Shown here piece by piece: positions 17,767 to 27,663 of a stretch of 64,000 nucleotides of DNA (position 1 is the first letter of the stretch; every line of letters starts with the position of its first letter). Under the pieces are notes generated by a model that did not search any database, had not been told where the DNA came from, and was given only the letters and a program-made list of their open reading frames with translations. The translations under genes were made by a program, and so were the position numbers. Source of the DNA: Nakazawaea peltata (Eukaryota; Ascomycota; Pichiomycetes; Alaninales; Pachysolenaceae); assembly GCA_001599355.1 (NCBI GenBank), contig BCGQ01000001.1, positions 2,669,135 through 2,733,134 of the forward strand, read 5' to 3'.

Positions 17767-20229
17767 CTAATTCAACTCTGAGATATCATTCTCATTGGCC
17801 TTCAAACCCATGACGTTCAAGAACAAGTTCAAGTTGGCAATCAACTTATTGGCTCTGTCGTAGTTTCCAGCCAAGATATCTTCCTTGGCCTTAGCTTGGA
17901 CACCAAAGATCTCATCTCTGATCTCATCGACAATGATTCTTTGGTGGTTCAATTTACCAGCCAACGCTAAGGAGGCCAAGAATTGCCAGATATACGAGTC
18001 GTCTTCTGTAGAGGCAGCTCCAGTACCGGAGTTGGCCTTGGCTGAAGACAATTCTGGTGGGAAGACTTCGGTCAATTTTCCTTCTAAATGTTGGAATAAA
18101 TTGTCGTAGACAGTCGACCATGTGGCCAAAGCCTCGCCTCCAACGTCATTACCAAGTTCTTGCTTGACTAATTCCAATCTAGAGATAGCAATGGTTATTA
18201 TAGACAACCCAATTCTGGTAGTACATAAGAAAGTCAAGTTGTTGCCGGAAGAAATACCAACAAACAACGACAAAACTTCTTGGAATCTGGCCTCTGATAA
18301 GAATAAAACCAAGTTCTTCAATACATTCAATTGGAAGACCTCGGCCTTCTTGTTAACCTCGGCTGGGACAACGGAATTCTCATAATTCTTGTAGGAAGAT
18401 TTCAAGATAACATCGATCTTTTGCAAATTCTTGAAGATCAAGTCCATTGTTCCGAGTTTCTGGTCGTAATTCAAGAATCTGAACAATCTTGGGAATACTT
18501 TCATACCCTTTTCATAGTTGAAAATGTAGACAAAGGAATCATCAGTGGCATCCTTCTCATTACGAATACAAGAGTACAATTCTGAGCTGTCGATTTCGAG
18601 TCCTTCTCTCTCATTGGACTCTAATCTCAAGGTGAGACCAAAGAGTTTTTCGATCAAATACAAGTGGAATTTTCTGGAGGATTTGCTCACCTTCAATTCA
18701 GCAGGAGGTTGAGGTACAGCACCTGGGGTCAACTCGATATCACCTTCCTTAGCCTTGATGACCAACGAAGTTCTTGGTTGTTTGATACTTCCATAGCTCA
18801 CCTTACCCAAAGCACCTTCTTTAGTCAAGACATTAGTCTTTGGACCTCTTTCTCTAGCGACGGTGACGGCCTTAGAAACTTGTTGTTGCATTCTTTGCAA
18901 AGCAACGTCGGCTCTCTTATGTTTACCACCCAATCTGTGACCAGATTGCTCCAAATAGTTCTGAGCAATAGAGTTCATACCATCGATATGATTAGTTCCC
19001 TGGTTATTGAGCACCTTGTACACTTGGTAGTAGAAATCTTCATTGTAAGGGTCATCGGTGATGATCTGGGACAACTGGAATCTGGTGACAAAGTCCTTGT
19101 CTCTTGGGTTCATCACTCCTGAGTATCTGATGATTCTGGATACCTTTTCTTGACGACGGAATAATCTTTCACGTTCCTCAGGAGACAAATCTGGATTGTT
19201 AGGGTTGTACATGTTATATTGAGGACGTTGTTGGTACTGTTGTTGACGAGGTTGGTATTGTCTCTGGTTGTTTTGGTGGTGTTGCTGACGGCTATGCTGC
19301 TGTGGTTGTTGTTGTTGAGGTTGCAGGTGTGGCAGAGGGGATTTTTCAGCTTCGGCGGAACCTAAAACAGGGAAAGAAACATCTTCCTTTGAGGTCTGAG
19401 TTGGTTGTGGTTGTTGTTGTTGAGGAGGTTGAATTTGATGTTCGATGAATCTTGGCTGAGCTTGAGCAGGAGTTTCAGCTTGAGACTCAGTTGGAGCTGG
19501 TGCAGCAACAGGTGCTGGAGAACCAGTTGGAGCCTCAGTTGGAACCTGAACCGGAGCTTGTGGTGGAGCTTGTGGTTGCTGGACCTGTTGTTGCATCTGC
19601 TGTGGAATCTGCTGTGGAGGAAGCGGCATCTGTTGGAATTGAGGATTAACACCCATTGGAGGAGGTGGAAATGCTAAATGTTGATTATTGTACATCATTT
19701 GAGGATGTGGGAAGCCAGGAGCTCCAGGAGGAATCATAAAATTAGGGAAAGCTCCAGGAGGTGGTGGGAATGGAAGTTGATGAGGCATTGGAGGCTGTCC
19801 TTGAGGCATGCCTCCATCACCCAACAACTGAGCTTCAATCTCCTCTAAAGATAAAACTTTTGGAGCTTGTTGCTGTTGAGGTTGTTGAGGAATTGATTGC
19901 TGTTGAGGCAGCTGTTGTGGCAGAGCAGAACCAGTCGACCCCCAAAGAGAAGCCATTGGTTGCAAAATATCATCAACTGGCTCCTGCAGAGCAGCCTTAG
20001 CATAAGATACACCGGCATCACGCTGAGGAGCAGGCAGAGGAGCTCCACCCCCAAAATCAAAGTCTTTCCCAACATACACATCGTCACCAAAAGTCTCCGA
20101 GTTGAAAGCGTCTTCATCCTCAATGGGATGTTCACCTAAACCTTCATAAGTTTCTTCAAAATTATAAGTTTCGAGATCATCCTTCTTCTTTGACGGTGGA
20201 CCTGTCGGATCGAACCCAAAGAACGACAT
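17767..20229 (-). CDS. PAT1: decapping activator and translational repressor Pat1
   Basis: 820 residues. The start MSFFGFDP and the N-terminal acidic block (EETYEGLGEHPIEDEDAF, then ETFGDDVYVGKDFDF) are diagnostic of yeast Pat1. A long Gln/Pro-rich, low-complexity region occupies roughly residues 95-350. The conserved middle and alpha-helical C-terminal Pat domain follow, with IIRYSGVMNPRDKDFVTRFQL near 390. Pat1 binds the Lsm1-7 ring, Dcp2 and Xrn1 and builds P-bodies. The same frame is open further upstream but without a family match, so ATG 20229 is preferred. A core motif lies about 110 bp upstream. Confidence 0.95.
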   Translation of the reverse strand: MSFFGFDPTGPPSKKKDDLETYNFEETYEGLGEHPIEDEDAFNSETFGDDVYVGKDFDFGGGAPLPAPQRDAGVSYAKAALQEPVDDILQPMASLWGSTGSALPQQLPQQQSIPQQPQQQQAPKVLSLEEIEAQLLGDGGMPQGQPPMPHQLPFPPPPGAFPNFMIPPGAPGFPHPQMMYNNQHLAFPPPPMGVNPQFQQMPLPPQQIPQQMQQQVQQPQAPPQAPVQVPTEAPTGSPAPVAAPAPTESQAETPAQAQPRFIEHQIQPPQQQQPQPTQTSKEDVSFPVLGSAEAEKSPLPHLQPQQQQPQQHSRQQHHQNNQRQYQPRQQQYQQRPQYNMYNPNNPDLSPEERERLFRRQEKVSRIIRYSGVMNPRDKDFVTRFQLSQIITDDPYNEDFYYQVYKVLNNQGTNHIDGMNSIAQNYLEQSGHRLGGKHKRADVALQRMQQQVSKAVTVARERGPKTNVLTKEGALGKVSYGSIKQPRTSLVIKAKEGDIELTPGAVPQPPAELKVSKSSRKFHLYLIEKLFGLTLRLESNEREGLEIDSSELYSCIRNEKDATDDSFVYIFNYEKGMKVFPRLFRFLNYDQKLGTMDLIFKNLQKIDVILKSSYKNYENSVVPAEVNKKAEVFQLNVLKNLVLFLSEARFQEVLSLFVGISSGNNLTFLCTTRIGLSIITIAISRLELVKQELGNDVGGEALATWSTVYDNLFQHLEGKLTEVFPPELSSAKANSGTGAASTEDDSYIWQFLASLALAGKLNHQRIIVDEIRDEIFGVQAKAKEDILAGNYDRANKLIANLNLFLNVMGLKANENDISELN

Positions 20230-20779
20230 CTCAACTTGTTTGAATTGGTTGTATCTATCTAATCTCCCGCCTTCGGCGCTAAATTTTTGTCCATTCTGGA
20301 AAGGAAAATTCGTCGAAGTGGGAATGGGAAATTGGGAGTGCACGACTTTTAGAGTGAATTTGGGACTGCGCGAGTAGGGAGGGAAGAGGAGGAGAAAGGG
20401 GAAAGGGGAGATGGAGGGAAAAAGGGGTAATTGAGGAGGATTTAAAGGGGTGCCGGAAGGGTATGAGGGTGCGCAAGGGGCTACCCAAAGGGGAGGGGGA
20501 CTGGAGTGGATACCCAAGGGGTTGATGAAAGATCAATTGAATCCAAACAAATCTGATCTGATCTTCCGATCTTACCATCCCCATCATTCAATATCACCTA
20601 TGTTCTGTATCGGTGTATCAGTGTATGGTGTATAGATGTACCCGAGTCTGTCCAGTTGACCCTCCTATCATATCCTCAATTACAACCCACTTCATATACT
20701 TAATCAATTTATTGTATACAATTTCTAATACTATGAAAACGCGACTGCGCATCACTACGCCCAACTATGCTCAACAATC
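20230..20779. other. intergenic, PAT1 upstream / ARC35 downstream
   Basis: 550 bp with a purine-rich stretch on the plus strand (20361-20520) of gggaag/gaggag character. One composite motif copy is at 20330-20347. No gene is recognised; open frames there are low-complexity. Confidence 0.6.
20330..20347 (-). promoter_or_regulatory. composite motif AGTCGTGCA-N2-CCCAATT
   Basis: On the plus strand AATTGGG (20330-20336), two bases, then TGCACGACT (20339-20347). It lies about 110 bp upstream of the PAT1 start. Confidence 0.5.
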
Positions 20780-21796
20780 TTAAGCACGCACTTCAAATCT
20801 TCTACCACTAACAGTCTTTCTCTCCTTAACACCAGATCCATCAGCTGCCACCTCGTCATCATTGTCTCTTCTAGCTCTGTTCAATACCTTGGTGAATCCA
20901 CTAACCCTGTATCTCATTCTTTGATGCAAGTAACACTTGGCAATCTTGATATGGTAAAGGAAATAAGATCTGAACAATTGGATGTGAGTGATCGTGTTCC
21001 ATCTGACTTGTTCGGTCAAATGTCTTGGAAATAAAACAAATGTGATGTAAGACAACTCTTCACCTGGATTGACAGTAGTGTTAGCGAGGTGACGGATCTC
21101 CAATGGTGGTTCCCTATGAGAATTGATCACTTGTGGGGCCTTCTGTACAGATCTCTTTCTGGCATCACTGAACTCTTGTAAGAAGATCTTCGATAACACT
21201 TTATCAGTCTCATCTTTGAAGATGGTAGAAAAGATCACTGTGACTCTGTCATTGGAAGGTTTGATATAGATCGATTCCTGGTCACGGTAATGGATAGTTA
21301 AAACCTCCTCCTTATTGTTATCTGAAGTGATGTTGTCCTCTCCATACAAGTTATTTGGATCTTGAGGTTGAGACTTGGACAACTCCGTATAACGGTCGAA
21401 GGCCTTCAAAAATGGTACAGCAAACAGGTTACGCTTCAACAAACACAAATTCTCAATCAATTCCTTCTTACTTTCCTCCCCATTAGGGAATTGTAATGTC
21501 TCCAAATCGATATACAATGAAAAGTCCCATCCTGGCTCGGCTTGGTCCAACACTTGGACATTCTCAGTATACTTGGAACGCAACAAAGCTTCAACTCCAT
21601 ATTTAACCAAATCTGGCCAACATTTCACGTTCATAGAGAACAAAATCTTGGTCTTTGATTCAGGTGTCGAAATATGGTACGTTGTGAAGTCAAAGTCGGT
21701 CAAGATACGGTCCAAGTTTACCGGTTGGTAGTCTTGCAGGAACGCATTGCTGAATGCTTCTTTGATCAATGGGTTCTCAGATTCCAATTGCAACAT
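20780..21796 (-). CDS. ARC35: Arp2/3 complex subunit 2 (ARPC2, Arc35)
   Basis: 338 residues (S. cerevisiae Arc35 is 342). The N terminus MLQLESENPLI and the following LDRILTDFDFTTYHIS block match ARPC2, and the C-terminal half has RDQESIYIKPSNDRVTVIF and a basic helix ending near RMRYRVSGFTKVLNRARR. ARPC2 forms the core of the Arp2/3 complex with ARPC4 and contacts the mother actin filament. The frame is open slightly further upstream without an ATG, so 21796 is the start. It works with Las17, encoded 33 kb away in this window. Confidence 0.95.
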   Translation of the reverse strand: MLQLESENPLIKEAFSNAFLQDYQPVNLDRILTDFDFTTYHISTPESKTKILFSMNVKCWPDLVKYGVEALLRSKYTENVQVLDQAEPGWDFSLYIDLETLQFPNGEESKKELIENLCLLKRNLFAVPFLKAFDRYTELSKSQPQDPNNLYGEDNITSDNNKEEVLTIHYRDQESIYIKPSNDRVTVIFSTIFKDETDKVLSKIFLQEFSDARKRSVQKAPQVINSHREPPLEIRHLANTTVNPGEELSYITFVLFPRHLTEQVRWNTITHIQLFRSYFLYHIKIAKCYLHQRMRYRVSGFTKVLNRARRDNDDEVAADGSGVKERKTVSGRRFEVRA

Positions 21797-21901
21797 TTTA
21801 CACGATAGATTTGTCTGATTTGATGCTTTCAATCCACTCCTCCTTAGCTTGCCGCTGATAGATTACTGACTTGTTAATTCTGCTGCGGATAATAATTGAA
21901 G

Positions 21902-21941
21902 GGTCGTGTATTTTATATCAAATTGTAGTTTTGGTCGTGCA
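21902..21941 (+). promoter_or_regulatory. two GGTCGTGYA core motifs upstream of ARC35
   Basis: Cores at 21902-21910 (GGTCGTGTA) and 21933-21941 (GGTCGTGCA), 31 bp apart, 105-145 bp upstream of the ARC35 ATG. Confidence 0.45.
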
Positions 21942-22014
21942 TAAATGACAAAACTTTATTGGAGCTACAGACTGTCAATGATGATGGTTTATTATATATA
22001 CATGATTGTTACTT

Positions 22015-22563
22015 CTAGGCCTTGTTAGGCTTTTTTACACCGTACTTGGATCTCAGAGTCTTCTTGTTGGCGACACCAGCCAAATCCAAAGCTCCTCTGA
22101 CACAATGATACTTAATACCAGGTAAATCCTGGACTCTTCCACCTCTAACATAGACGACACTGTGTTCCTGAGCGTTATGTCCTTCTCCTGGAATATAGGC
22201 ACTGATGACGTGACCATTGGTCAATCTGACTCTGCAGACCTTTCTCTGAGCAGAGTTAGGCTTCTTTGGTTTCATGATCATAACTCTTAATATAACACCT
22301 TTTCTAATAGGACAGTTATCCAAATGAGGAGTCTTATTTGGTCTTTCTGGTCTCTTTATCTTTCCTCCACCTCTCTTGATCTGATTCAAAGTGGCATGTC
22401 TTTGTTGTTGTATATTCAAATTCATTCTATTCGTCAGTTGTATCAAGGAAGTGATCGAGGTTTGTGTGGTATTCAAAGTAGTTGGCAGTCTGTGAGAGAC
22501 TCCAGCTCTCAACCCTGACAAAGCACTTCTGCTTGCCAATCCATTAAACATGAACTTCAACAT
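22015..22563 (-). CDS. MRPS12: mitochondrial small-subunit ribosomal protein uS12m
   Basis: 182 residues: a basic mitochondrial leader of about 58 residues, then [10 protein letters not shown] and the near-invariant S12 core [19 protein letters not shown] and [13 protein letters not shown]. It forms the decoding centre of the 37S mitoribosome. The codon before RSKYG (residue 170, 22054-22056) is CTG; bacterial S12 has Ala there and S. cerevisiae Ser, so Leu would be abnormal and Ala fits the clade code. Divergent from ACP1. Confidence 0.95.
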   Translation of the reverse strand: MLKFMFNGLASRSALSGLRAGVSHRLPTTLNTTQTSITSLIQLTNRMNLNIQQQRHATLNQIKRGGGKIKRPERPNKTPHLDNCPIRKGVILRVMIMKPKKPNSAQRKVCRVRLTNGHVISAYIPGEGHNAQEHSVVYVRGGRVQDLPGIKYHCVRGALDLAGVANKKTLRSKYGVKKPNKA

Positions 22564-22799
22564 ATTCTAACGGCGCTATGCTGTACTGTTCCTCACCCTT
22601 CTTCTCTCTTCAAGCTCAAGAACAAAGTTCGCTCAAAAATTTTTCAAGGTGAAGTTTCTGCCATCGATTTCGTGGGATGGATTTTGTTCCTGTGTCAATA
22701 AGAAATGCGGAGGTAAAAAAGGAGGAGAAAAAAGAAGATTCGAGCTCCTTTTTAGCCCCTTTAAGCGGTAACAAGAGGGTGATAAGTGACGAATTGAGC

Positions 22800-23183
22800 A
22801 TGTTTACAAGAGTATTTCTGCAGAAAAGTGGTGTCTTAATGGCATCCAGAGCATGGACCGGTATGGCTGTACGGAAAAATATGCTGCTTTCCCTCATTCA
22901 ATTCCCACGCTATTACAGTGCCGGTCCACTGTTGACCAAAGAAATTGTCACCGAACGGATCTTGGAGATCTTGGAGGACTACGACAATGTAAAAAACGTC
23001 GAGAAGATCTCCTCTACCGCCAATTTCAGCAAAGATTTAGGTTTGGACTCATTGGATCAGGTCGAAGTATTGATGGAGGTTGAGAACGAATTCTCCATCA
23101 TCATCCCTGATGCCGACGTCGACAACTTGAAATCAGTAGACCAAACAGTCGAGTATATCATGAAACAACCAGACGCCTGTTAA
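22800..23183 (+). CDS. ACP1: mitochondrial acyl carrier protein Acp1
   Basis: 127 residues from ATG 22800 (S. cerevisiae Acp1 is 125). A basic presequence (MFTRVFLQKSGVLMASRAW) precedes the carrier fold; DLGLDSLDQVEVLMEVENEF holds the Ser of DSL that carries 4'-phosphopantetheine. It serves mitochondrial fatty-acid and lipoate synthesis and binds LYR proteins of respiratory and Fe-S assembly. An in-frame ATG at 22677 would add 41 hydrophilic residues before the presequence; I regard that start as unlikely. Confidence 0.93.
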   Translation: MFTRVFLQKSGVLMASRAWTGMAVRKNMLLSLIQFPRYYSAGPLLTKEIVTERILEILEDYDNVKNVEKISSTANFSKDLGLDSLDQVEVLMEVENEFSIIIPDADVDNLKSVDQTVEYIMKQPDAC

Positions 23184-23218
23184 TGTATAGGTTATGAATG
23201 TCTATTATTTATTTACTC

Positions 23219-23280
23219 TTATTTATTTATTATCAATTAACTATTTATTTATTATCAATTTATTTATTTATTATCAAATT
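23219..23280. repeat. AT-rich tandem repeat, unit about 20 bp (tatttatttattatcaatt)
   Basis: Three slightly diverged copies fill the convergent spacer between ACP1 and DBP6. Confidence 0.75.
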
Positions 23281-23293
23281 AGATCAATTAAGA

Positions 23294-25351
23294 TCATTTA
23301 CGTACAGCGAAAACTTCCTCCTCTAAAGTCTTAAGACACGACTCGTACAGATCTTTTTCATAATCTTCAAGATCCAATTCGAATCCAGGTTGTTTTTGGA
23401 TCGATTGCGCTGTGTCCTCGTTTAGTTCCTCGTTCCCCTCATCATGTTCATGTTTATGACCTCTAGTCACGTTGATCTTATGCACGGTCTTACCATCTCG
23501 GTTGATCACACTGTTGAACAAACAACTCTTGCTCATGAACTTCCACTCCCCGAGTCCAAAGATGAAACTGATACCGTACCCGAAGTTATTAGCTCTTGCA
23601 GTTCTACCAATTCTATGAATATACTCTCTGGTAGACAAAGGTAAGTCATAGTTCAAGACCACTTTGATGTTGTTCAAGTCGATACCACGACTCATCAAAT
23701 CGGTTGAGATTAATACATCGATCTCGTTCTTCTCGAATTGTTTCAAGAGTCGTTGTTTGTCTTGGTTTTTCAATGTGCTGTTGACCAGGGCGATTCGTAA
23801 CGAAGACCCGAACTTCTCCGCTAAGATACTGAGTAATCTGTGTAATCTAGACGAAGTCTCGTTGGACTTGGTGAAGATCAATACATTGGAGTTGAATTTG
23901 AAGTCTTGAGACTTGTCGTCGAGATTTTGATAGCTGCGTAAGAATTTAAGCAAGATTAACGGTTTGTAGAAACTTAATCCAGAGTTGAATCTGATATAAC
24001 ATTCCTTGATACGAGGTGGCAATCTGTACAATTCGTTGACCAAACGGCTATTATCGTCGATGACAATCAATCTTGGGGAGTCCAACTTTAAATATGACAA
24101 CTTTTCAGAGTTCGTGGTCAATGTAGCACTGAAAATCAACTTGGAACATTTGAGAGCCCAACGGTTATTGACGTTGATACTTTGTTGTTGCTCAGTTAAT
24201 TTAGTGATAAGAGAGTTACACCAGTTCTGAAAACTTTGGTTCAACAATCTGTCAGCCTCGTCAATGATCAAATACCTGAGATATGTCAAATCTAAATTCT
24301 TCAAATGATCGACCAATCTTCCCGGAGTCGATATCACAATATCCGGATTCAAATGGTTGTATCTCTCCATTTCCTCACTGATACTCACCTCGGTCTTGAA
24401 AGTGAAGATATTCAAGTCGATTCCTCTTGATAAATCATGTAAAGTCTGTCTAACTTGCTGGATCAATGGTTTTGTAGGTACCAATATGATACATCTTAAT
24501 CTGGGCACCGTTCTGGTGCTTAATGCATGAACTAATGGTACACAATATGCTAAAGTCTTACCAGAACCTGTAGAGGCATTCACAAGTAAATCGTTCTGGA
24601 ACTTTGGTGATAACTTGTTCTTCTCAATATCTTTCAAAAGTGTTTCCACGACAGAGACTTGTACACTGAACAGGTCGGAGATGTTAAAATGCTTCTGTAA
24701 ATTAGTAACGATTCTGGGATCTATTGACGGAGAAAAGTCCTTGAATGGTTTAGTCAAATCAGTCTTGTAATATATTGGAGTAGCCAACCAATCAAGGTTC
24801 GAATTAAGAGCACTCTTTGATGTCAATTTTTTGTCCTTTGGTAATGCAGGTTGTGGTAATGCTGTGATGTCGTTCAACTGGATATCTTCATCTTGAGCAG
24901 ATTCTTCTTCGGGGATCAATTTATCTTGAGATTTGAGTGTTTTTTGGAATCTTTTCAAGACTGAGGAATGCCTATCGGCGTCGACTGGAGTGGTATCAAT
25001 TTCCATGAGATCTGGATCAGAAGAAATAGATTGGAGAGGTTGTGTTTTGAGACCAGCAAGATCATTGGATTCACTTTCACCCGCTTGTTTAAGCTCATCC
25101 TCACTTTCATCACTCTCATCATCTTCGCTCTCATCACTCTTATCATCCTCACTCTCGTCACTCTCCTCTTCCTCATCACTCTCCTCCTCTTCCTCATCTC
25201 TCTCTTCTTCTTCCTCTTCTTCTTCTTCATCATCCTCATCCTCTTCAATCTCCTCCAGTTTTCTTTTCTTCTCCCCTACCAATTCCCATGGCCTTCTACC
25301 AACCATACCTCCTTCATTCCCAGATGAAGGGTCATATCTAGCTGCAAACAT
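23294..25351 (-). CDS. DBP6: DEAD-box RNA helicase Dbp6
   Basis: 685 residues (S. cerevisiae 629). The start MFAARYDP matches Dbp6 (MFASRFDP). A very long acidic Glu/Asp/Ser tract covers about residues 33-88. The helicase core has ASTGSGKT (259-266), STPGRLVDHL, DEAD (364-367), SAT in FSATL, and HRIGRTARA near the end. Dbp6 acts early in pre-60S assembly with Npa1, Npa2, Nop8 and Rsa3. ATG 25351 is preferred; the frame continues upstream only without ATG. Divergent from RSM19 across 220 bp that holds two core motifs. Confidence 0.94.
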   Translation of the reverse strand: MFAARYDPSSGNEGGMVGRRPWELVGEKKRKLEEIEEDEDDEEEEEEEEERDEEEEESDEEEESDESEDDKSDESEDDESDESEDELKQAGESESNDLAGLKTQPLQSISSDPDLMEIDTTPVDADRHSSVLKRFQKTLKSQDKLIPEEESAQDEDIQLNDITALPQPALPKDKKLTSKSALNSNLDWLATPIYYKTDLTKPFKDFSPSIDPRIVTNLQKHFNISDLFSVQVSVVETLLKDIEKNKLSPKFQNDLLVNASTGSGKTLAYCVPLVHALSTRTVPRLRCIILVPTKPLIQQVRQTLHDLSRGIDLNIFTFKTEVSISEEMERYNHLNPDIVISTPGRLVDHLKNLDLTYLRYLIIDEADRLLNQSFQNWCNSLITKLTEQQQSINVNNRWALKCSKLIFSATLTTNSEKLSYLKLDSPRLIVIDDNSRLVNELYRLPPRIKECYIRFNSGLSFYKPLILLKFLRSYQNLDDKSQDFKFNSNVLIFTKSNETSSRLHRLLSILAEKFGSSLRIALVNSTLKNQDKQRLLKQFEKNEIDVLISTDLMSRGIDLNNIKVVLNYDLPLSTREYIHRIGRTARANNFGYGISFIFGLGEWKFMSKSCLFNSVINRDGKTVHKINVTRGHKHEHDEGNEELNEDTAQSIQKQPGFELDLEDYEKDLYESCLKTLEEEVFAVRK

Positions 25352-25421
25352 CCTATCTCTTTCAACCACCTCAACTTATCTCAACCTGCGATGGCCTTAA
25401 AAATTTTTATGTACTGCAGAA

Positions 25422-25493
25422 AGTCGTGTATTTTTCACTCAAAAAACAGCCCCCACCCCCAATACAAATTTTGGTCGTGCATATCTCCCCAAT
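25422..25493 (+). promoter_or_regulatory. two core motifs in the DBP6/RSM19 divergent promoter
   Basis: AGTCGTGTA at 25422-25430 and GGTCGTGCA at 25473-25481, the latter followed by CCCCAAT at 25487-25493. They sit 70-130 bp from the DBP6 start and 100-150 bp from the RSM19 start. Confidence 0.45.
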
Positions 25494-25574
25494 CACCTCT
25501 AAAATTTTTCATAATATATAGCTTTTGGAAGAGAGTCTAAAGAGAACAGTCAGTTGGTGAGGAGAGTATCAATA

Positions 25575-25847
25575 ATGAAGCCAACGTTGGGATTGTTGAA
25601 AAGATCGGCTTGGAAGGGACCTTATGTTGTCCCGTTACCTATTGCTCACGCTTTAAAGACAGGAACCCCGATCCGTACTAATGCCAGATCATGTACCATT
25701 TTACCTCAATTTGTGGGCGTGAAGTTTCAAATTCATAATGGAAAGGACTATGTTCAGGTGTTGATTACCGAAGATATGATCGGTTCCAAGTTAGGAGAGT
25801 TTGCCCATACCAGAAAACGTTGGAGATTCGGTGGTAAACAGAGGTAG
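25575..25847 (+). CDS. RSM19: mitochondrial small-subunit ribosomal protein uS19m (Rsm19)
   Basis: 90 residues (S. cerevisiae 91), a complete bacterial-type S19: SAWKGPYV near the N terminus, [15 protein letters not shown] in the middle and the final [17 protein letters not shown] close to the invariant EFAxTRxF. There is no long presequence, as usual for mitochondrial S19. It contains no CTG codon. Start ATG 25575. Confidence 0.95.
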   Translation: MKPTLGLLKRSAWKGPYVVPLPIAHALKTGTPIRTNARSCTILPQFVGVKFQIHNGKDYVQVLITEDMIGSKLGEFAHTRKRWRFGGKQR

Positions 25848-25944
25848 ACATCGGGACTAGCTCCCTATATCATGTAAATATTAATAAAATGACAACTTTA
25901 TAAGCAAGATACTACAGTAGTTCAATAAATATAGCTAGTTCATT

Positions 25945-27369
25945 TCATATCATTCTATTTCCCCGGATATCTTTCATCATTTTAGCTTCTCTAAGTTTAC
26001 CGGTGCGGTCTATCATTGGCCATTTACCCCAACCTCCAAGTTTAATCACAGTACAAGTAGCGTTATCACTTCCTCCGATGGATTCGATGAATTTGACCAC
26101 CTCCATCGACAGTTCGTGAGGAGTTCCACGGAGCAGACCTTTGTTGTTCAGTGTACTCATTACAATGTCCACCACTTCTTGATCTGTCAAGTAATTTGAG
26201 ACTCCATCGGTGATTAAAACAATGAACGACTCGTCTCCTCCAAAGTCTCTCAAACTCGCTATATCTTTATCGTCTCTATGCAATTTTTTGTAGTAGTTGA
26301 GTCTTTTAGAGTCACCTATTAAGAATTCGAAGAACTCTGGCTCCAGTGAGATCCCTTTATCCTTACCTTGGATATCACCAAACAGTCTAGTATTAGCGAA
26401 ATTGATGAACCTTTCCTCTCCGAAAGAGTCGGTCATGAAGAAATCCGACGCATATTTCGTCAATCTACGAGTTTCTAATGGGTTTGAAGGATGATGATCA
26501 ACAGTCAATCCTTGCAGAACACCATCTTTATCACAAATAATAGCTCGAGTGTCTCCACAATGAGCGATCAACAATTTTGATAAAGTATTCTCTTGGTAGA
26601 AGAACAGTTCCTCATCATGAATTGAGTTGGACGAATGAGATGCCTCAGACAGGTTCTTCAAATTCAAATTAGGATTAGGATCCACCGTGTAAATGAAAAC
26701 AGACGTCAGAGTGGATCCTGAATGTTTCTCTTCATTTTGTTCCATAGTCAAGAATTGGTAGTCAGTTTGCAAGAAACTTAAGAATAACTTCAACTTGAAA
26801 ATGTTGTTACTATTCAATGTCGACACTTCTAACGGGTCAACATCATCAGGAAGACCCAAGATCTTATTGATTTTCTGGTCTTTACGACGATACCAACGAC
26901 GCCAGTAACCTCCAATATCCTTGACGTAACGTTTCAATAGGTCATTGATATTTGACATGCTCAATCGATACTCCTCTATGTTTTTAGACAAATTCTCGGC
27001 CAAATATTTGGAACATTTATCACCTCCATGGCCATCAAATACATTGAAATTGAATATCTTGGTGTATAAAGTTGGAGACTCGTTGGTCACCACGTTGTCT
27101 TCTTTATGAAGTTGGGACTCGCTCAAATTCACCTCCAATACAGCAGCACTGAAGCTGTCCTCATTGTATAACCGATTGACTCTACTAGTATAATAACCAT
27201 AGTTGGAAGGCACCTTCATTAAGTTGACCCGATAACGGTACGGCGAGTTCTTGACGGGCACCGATAAAAATTGAGAGATCGATCTGGAAGTGGGGGTTTT
27301 GTAGTTAAATTGAGTTAGGTGCGATGTTTTAAACACCGCCAATGTCACTCGGCTCGCCCCTGCCAACAT
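25945..27369 (-). CDS. PTC6: mitochondrial PP2C-type protein phosphatase (Ptc6-like)
   Basis: 474 residues with a basic/hydroxylated N terminus likely to be a mitochondrial targeting signal. PP2C metal motifs are present: NEDSFS (69-74), VFDGHGGD (110-117), AHCGDTRAII, LITDGVSNYLTDQEV and GGSDNATC. A lineage block, IGGYWRRWYRRKDQKINKILG, interrupts the fold as in Ptc6/Ptc5-like proteins. In S. cerevisiae Ptc6 (Aup1/Ppp2) affects mitophagy and pyruvate dehydrogenase phosphorylation. The symbol is my best match; PTC5 is the alternative. Confidence 0.75.
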   Translation of the reverse strand: MLAGASRVTLAVFKTSHLTQFNYKTPTSRSISQFLSVPVKNSPYRYRVNLMKVPSNYGYYTSRVNRLYNEDSFSAAVLEVNLSESQLHKEDNVVTNESPTLYTKIFNFNVFDGHGGDKCSKYLAENLSKNIEEYRLSMSNINDLLKRYVKDIGGYWRRWYRRKDQKINKILGLPDDVDPLEVSTLNSNNIFKLKLFLSFLQTDYQFLTMEQNEEKHSGSTLTSVFIYTVDPNPNLNLKNLSEASHSSNSIHDEELFFYQENTLSKLLIAHCGDTRAIICDKDGVLQGLTVDHHPSNPLETRRLTKYASDFFMTDSFGEERFINFANTRLFGDIQGKDKGISLEPEFFEFLIGDSKRLNYYKKLHRDDKDIASLRDFGGDESFIVLITDGVSNYLTDQEVVDIVMSTLNNKGLLRGTPHELSMEVVKFIESIGGSDNATCTVIKLGGWGKWPMIDRTGKLREAKMMKDIRGNRMI

Positions 27370-27606
27370 ATTTTCTCCTAACGTTTCTTAACCGGTACGT
27401 TTGAAGTCTCTGAAGGCCCCGGTTTCTAATCCATCTCCAGGCGCATCCTCTGTTACCTGGGAGGGGCACGCAGTGGGACGAGGGATGGTTTCGTTTCTCG
27501 CTCGGGAAAGAAGACTCCACAGTAGGATACAGCTTTTGTAATATGCTCATCTGAGGCGGGTAAGAATTGACGATAAGATCGGGTTGAGACAGCCCCTATG
27601 TGCTGC

Positions 27607-27629
27607 CAAGCAACACTTAAGTTTGCTTG
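27607..27629. repeat. inverted repeat, arms CAAGCAA/TTGCTTG around acttaagt
   Basis: Perfect 7-bp outer arms enclose the palindrome ACTTAAGT with one extra base, so nearly the whole 23 bp is self-complementary. Confidence 0.8.
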
Positions 27630-27645
27630 CCCTTTCGTAAAGTGC

Positions 27646-27659
27646 TAAGCATATGCTTA
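27646..27659. promoter_or_regulatory. perfect 14-bp palindrome TAAGCATATGCTTA
   Basis: An exact palindrome, possibly a dimer-binding operator. It lies about 350 bp upstream of the 6PGL start and 280 bp upstream of the PTC6-like start. Confidence 0.6.
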
Positions 27660-27663
27660 TAGT

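Noticed and set aside
19405-20139. Ser/Leu/Glu-rich plus-strand frames opposite PAT1
   Set aside because: Shadows of the Gln/Pro-rich coding repeat of PAT1.
20230-20517. N-terminal extension of PAT1
   Set aside because: Open frame but low-complexity and unlike any Pat1; the conserved start MSFFGFDP is at 20229.
27329-27550. 73-codon minus-strand ATG frame overlapping the PTC6-like start
   Set aside because: Arg/Pro-rich, no domain, overlaps a well-supported gene in another frame.
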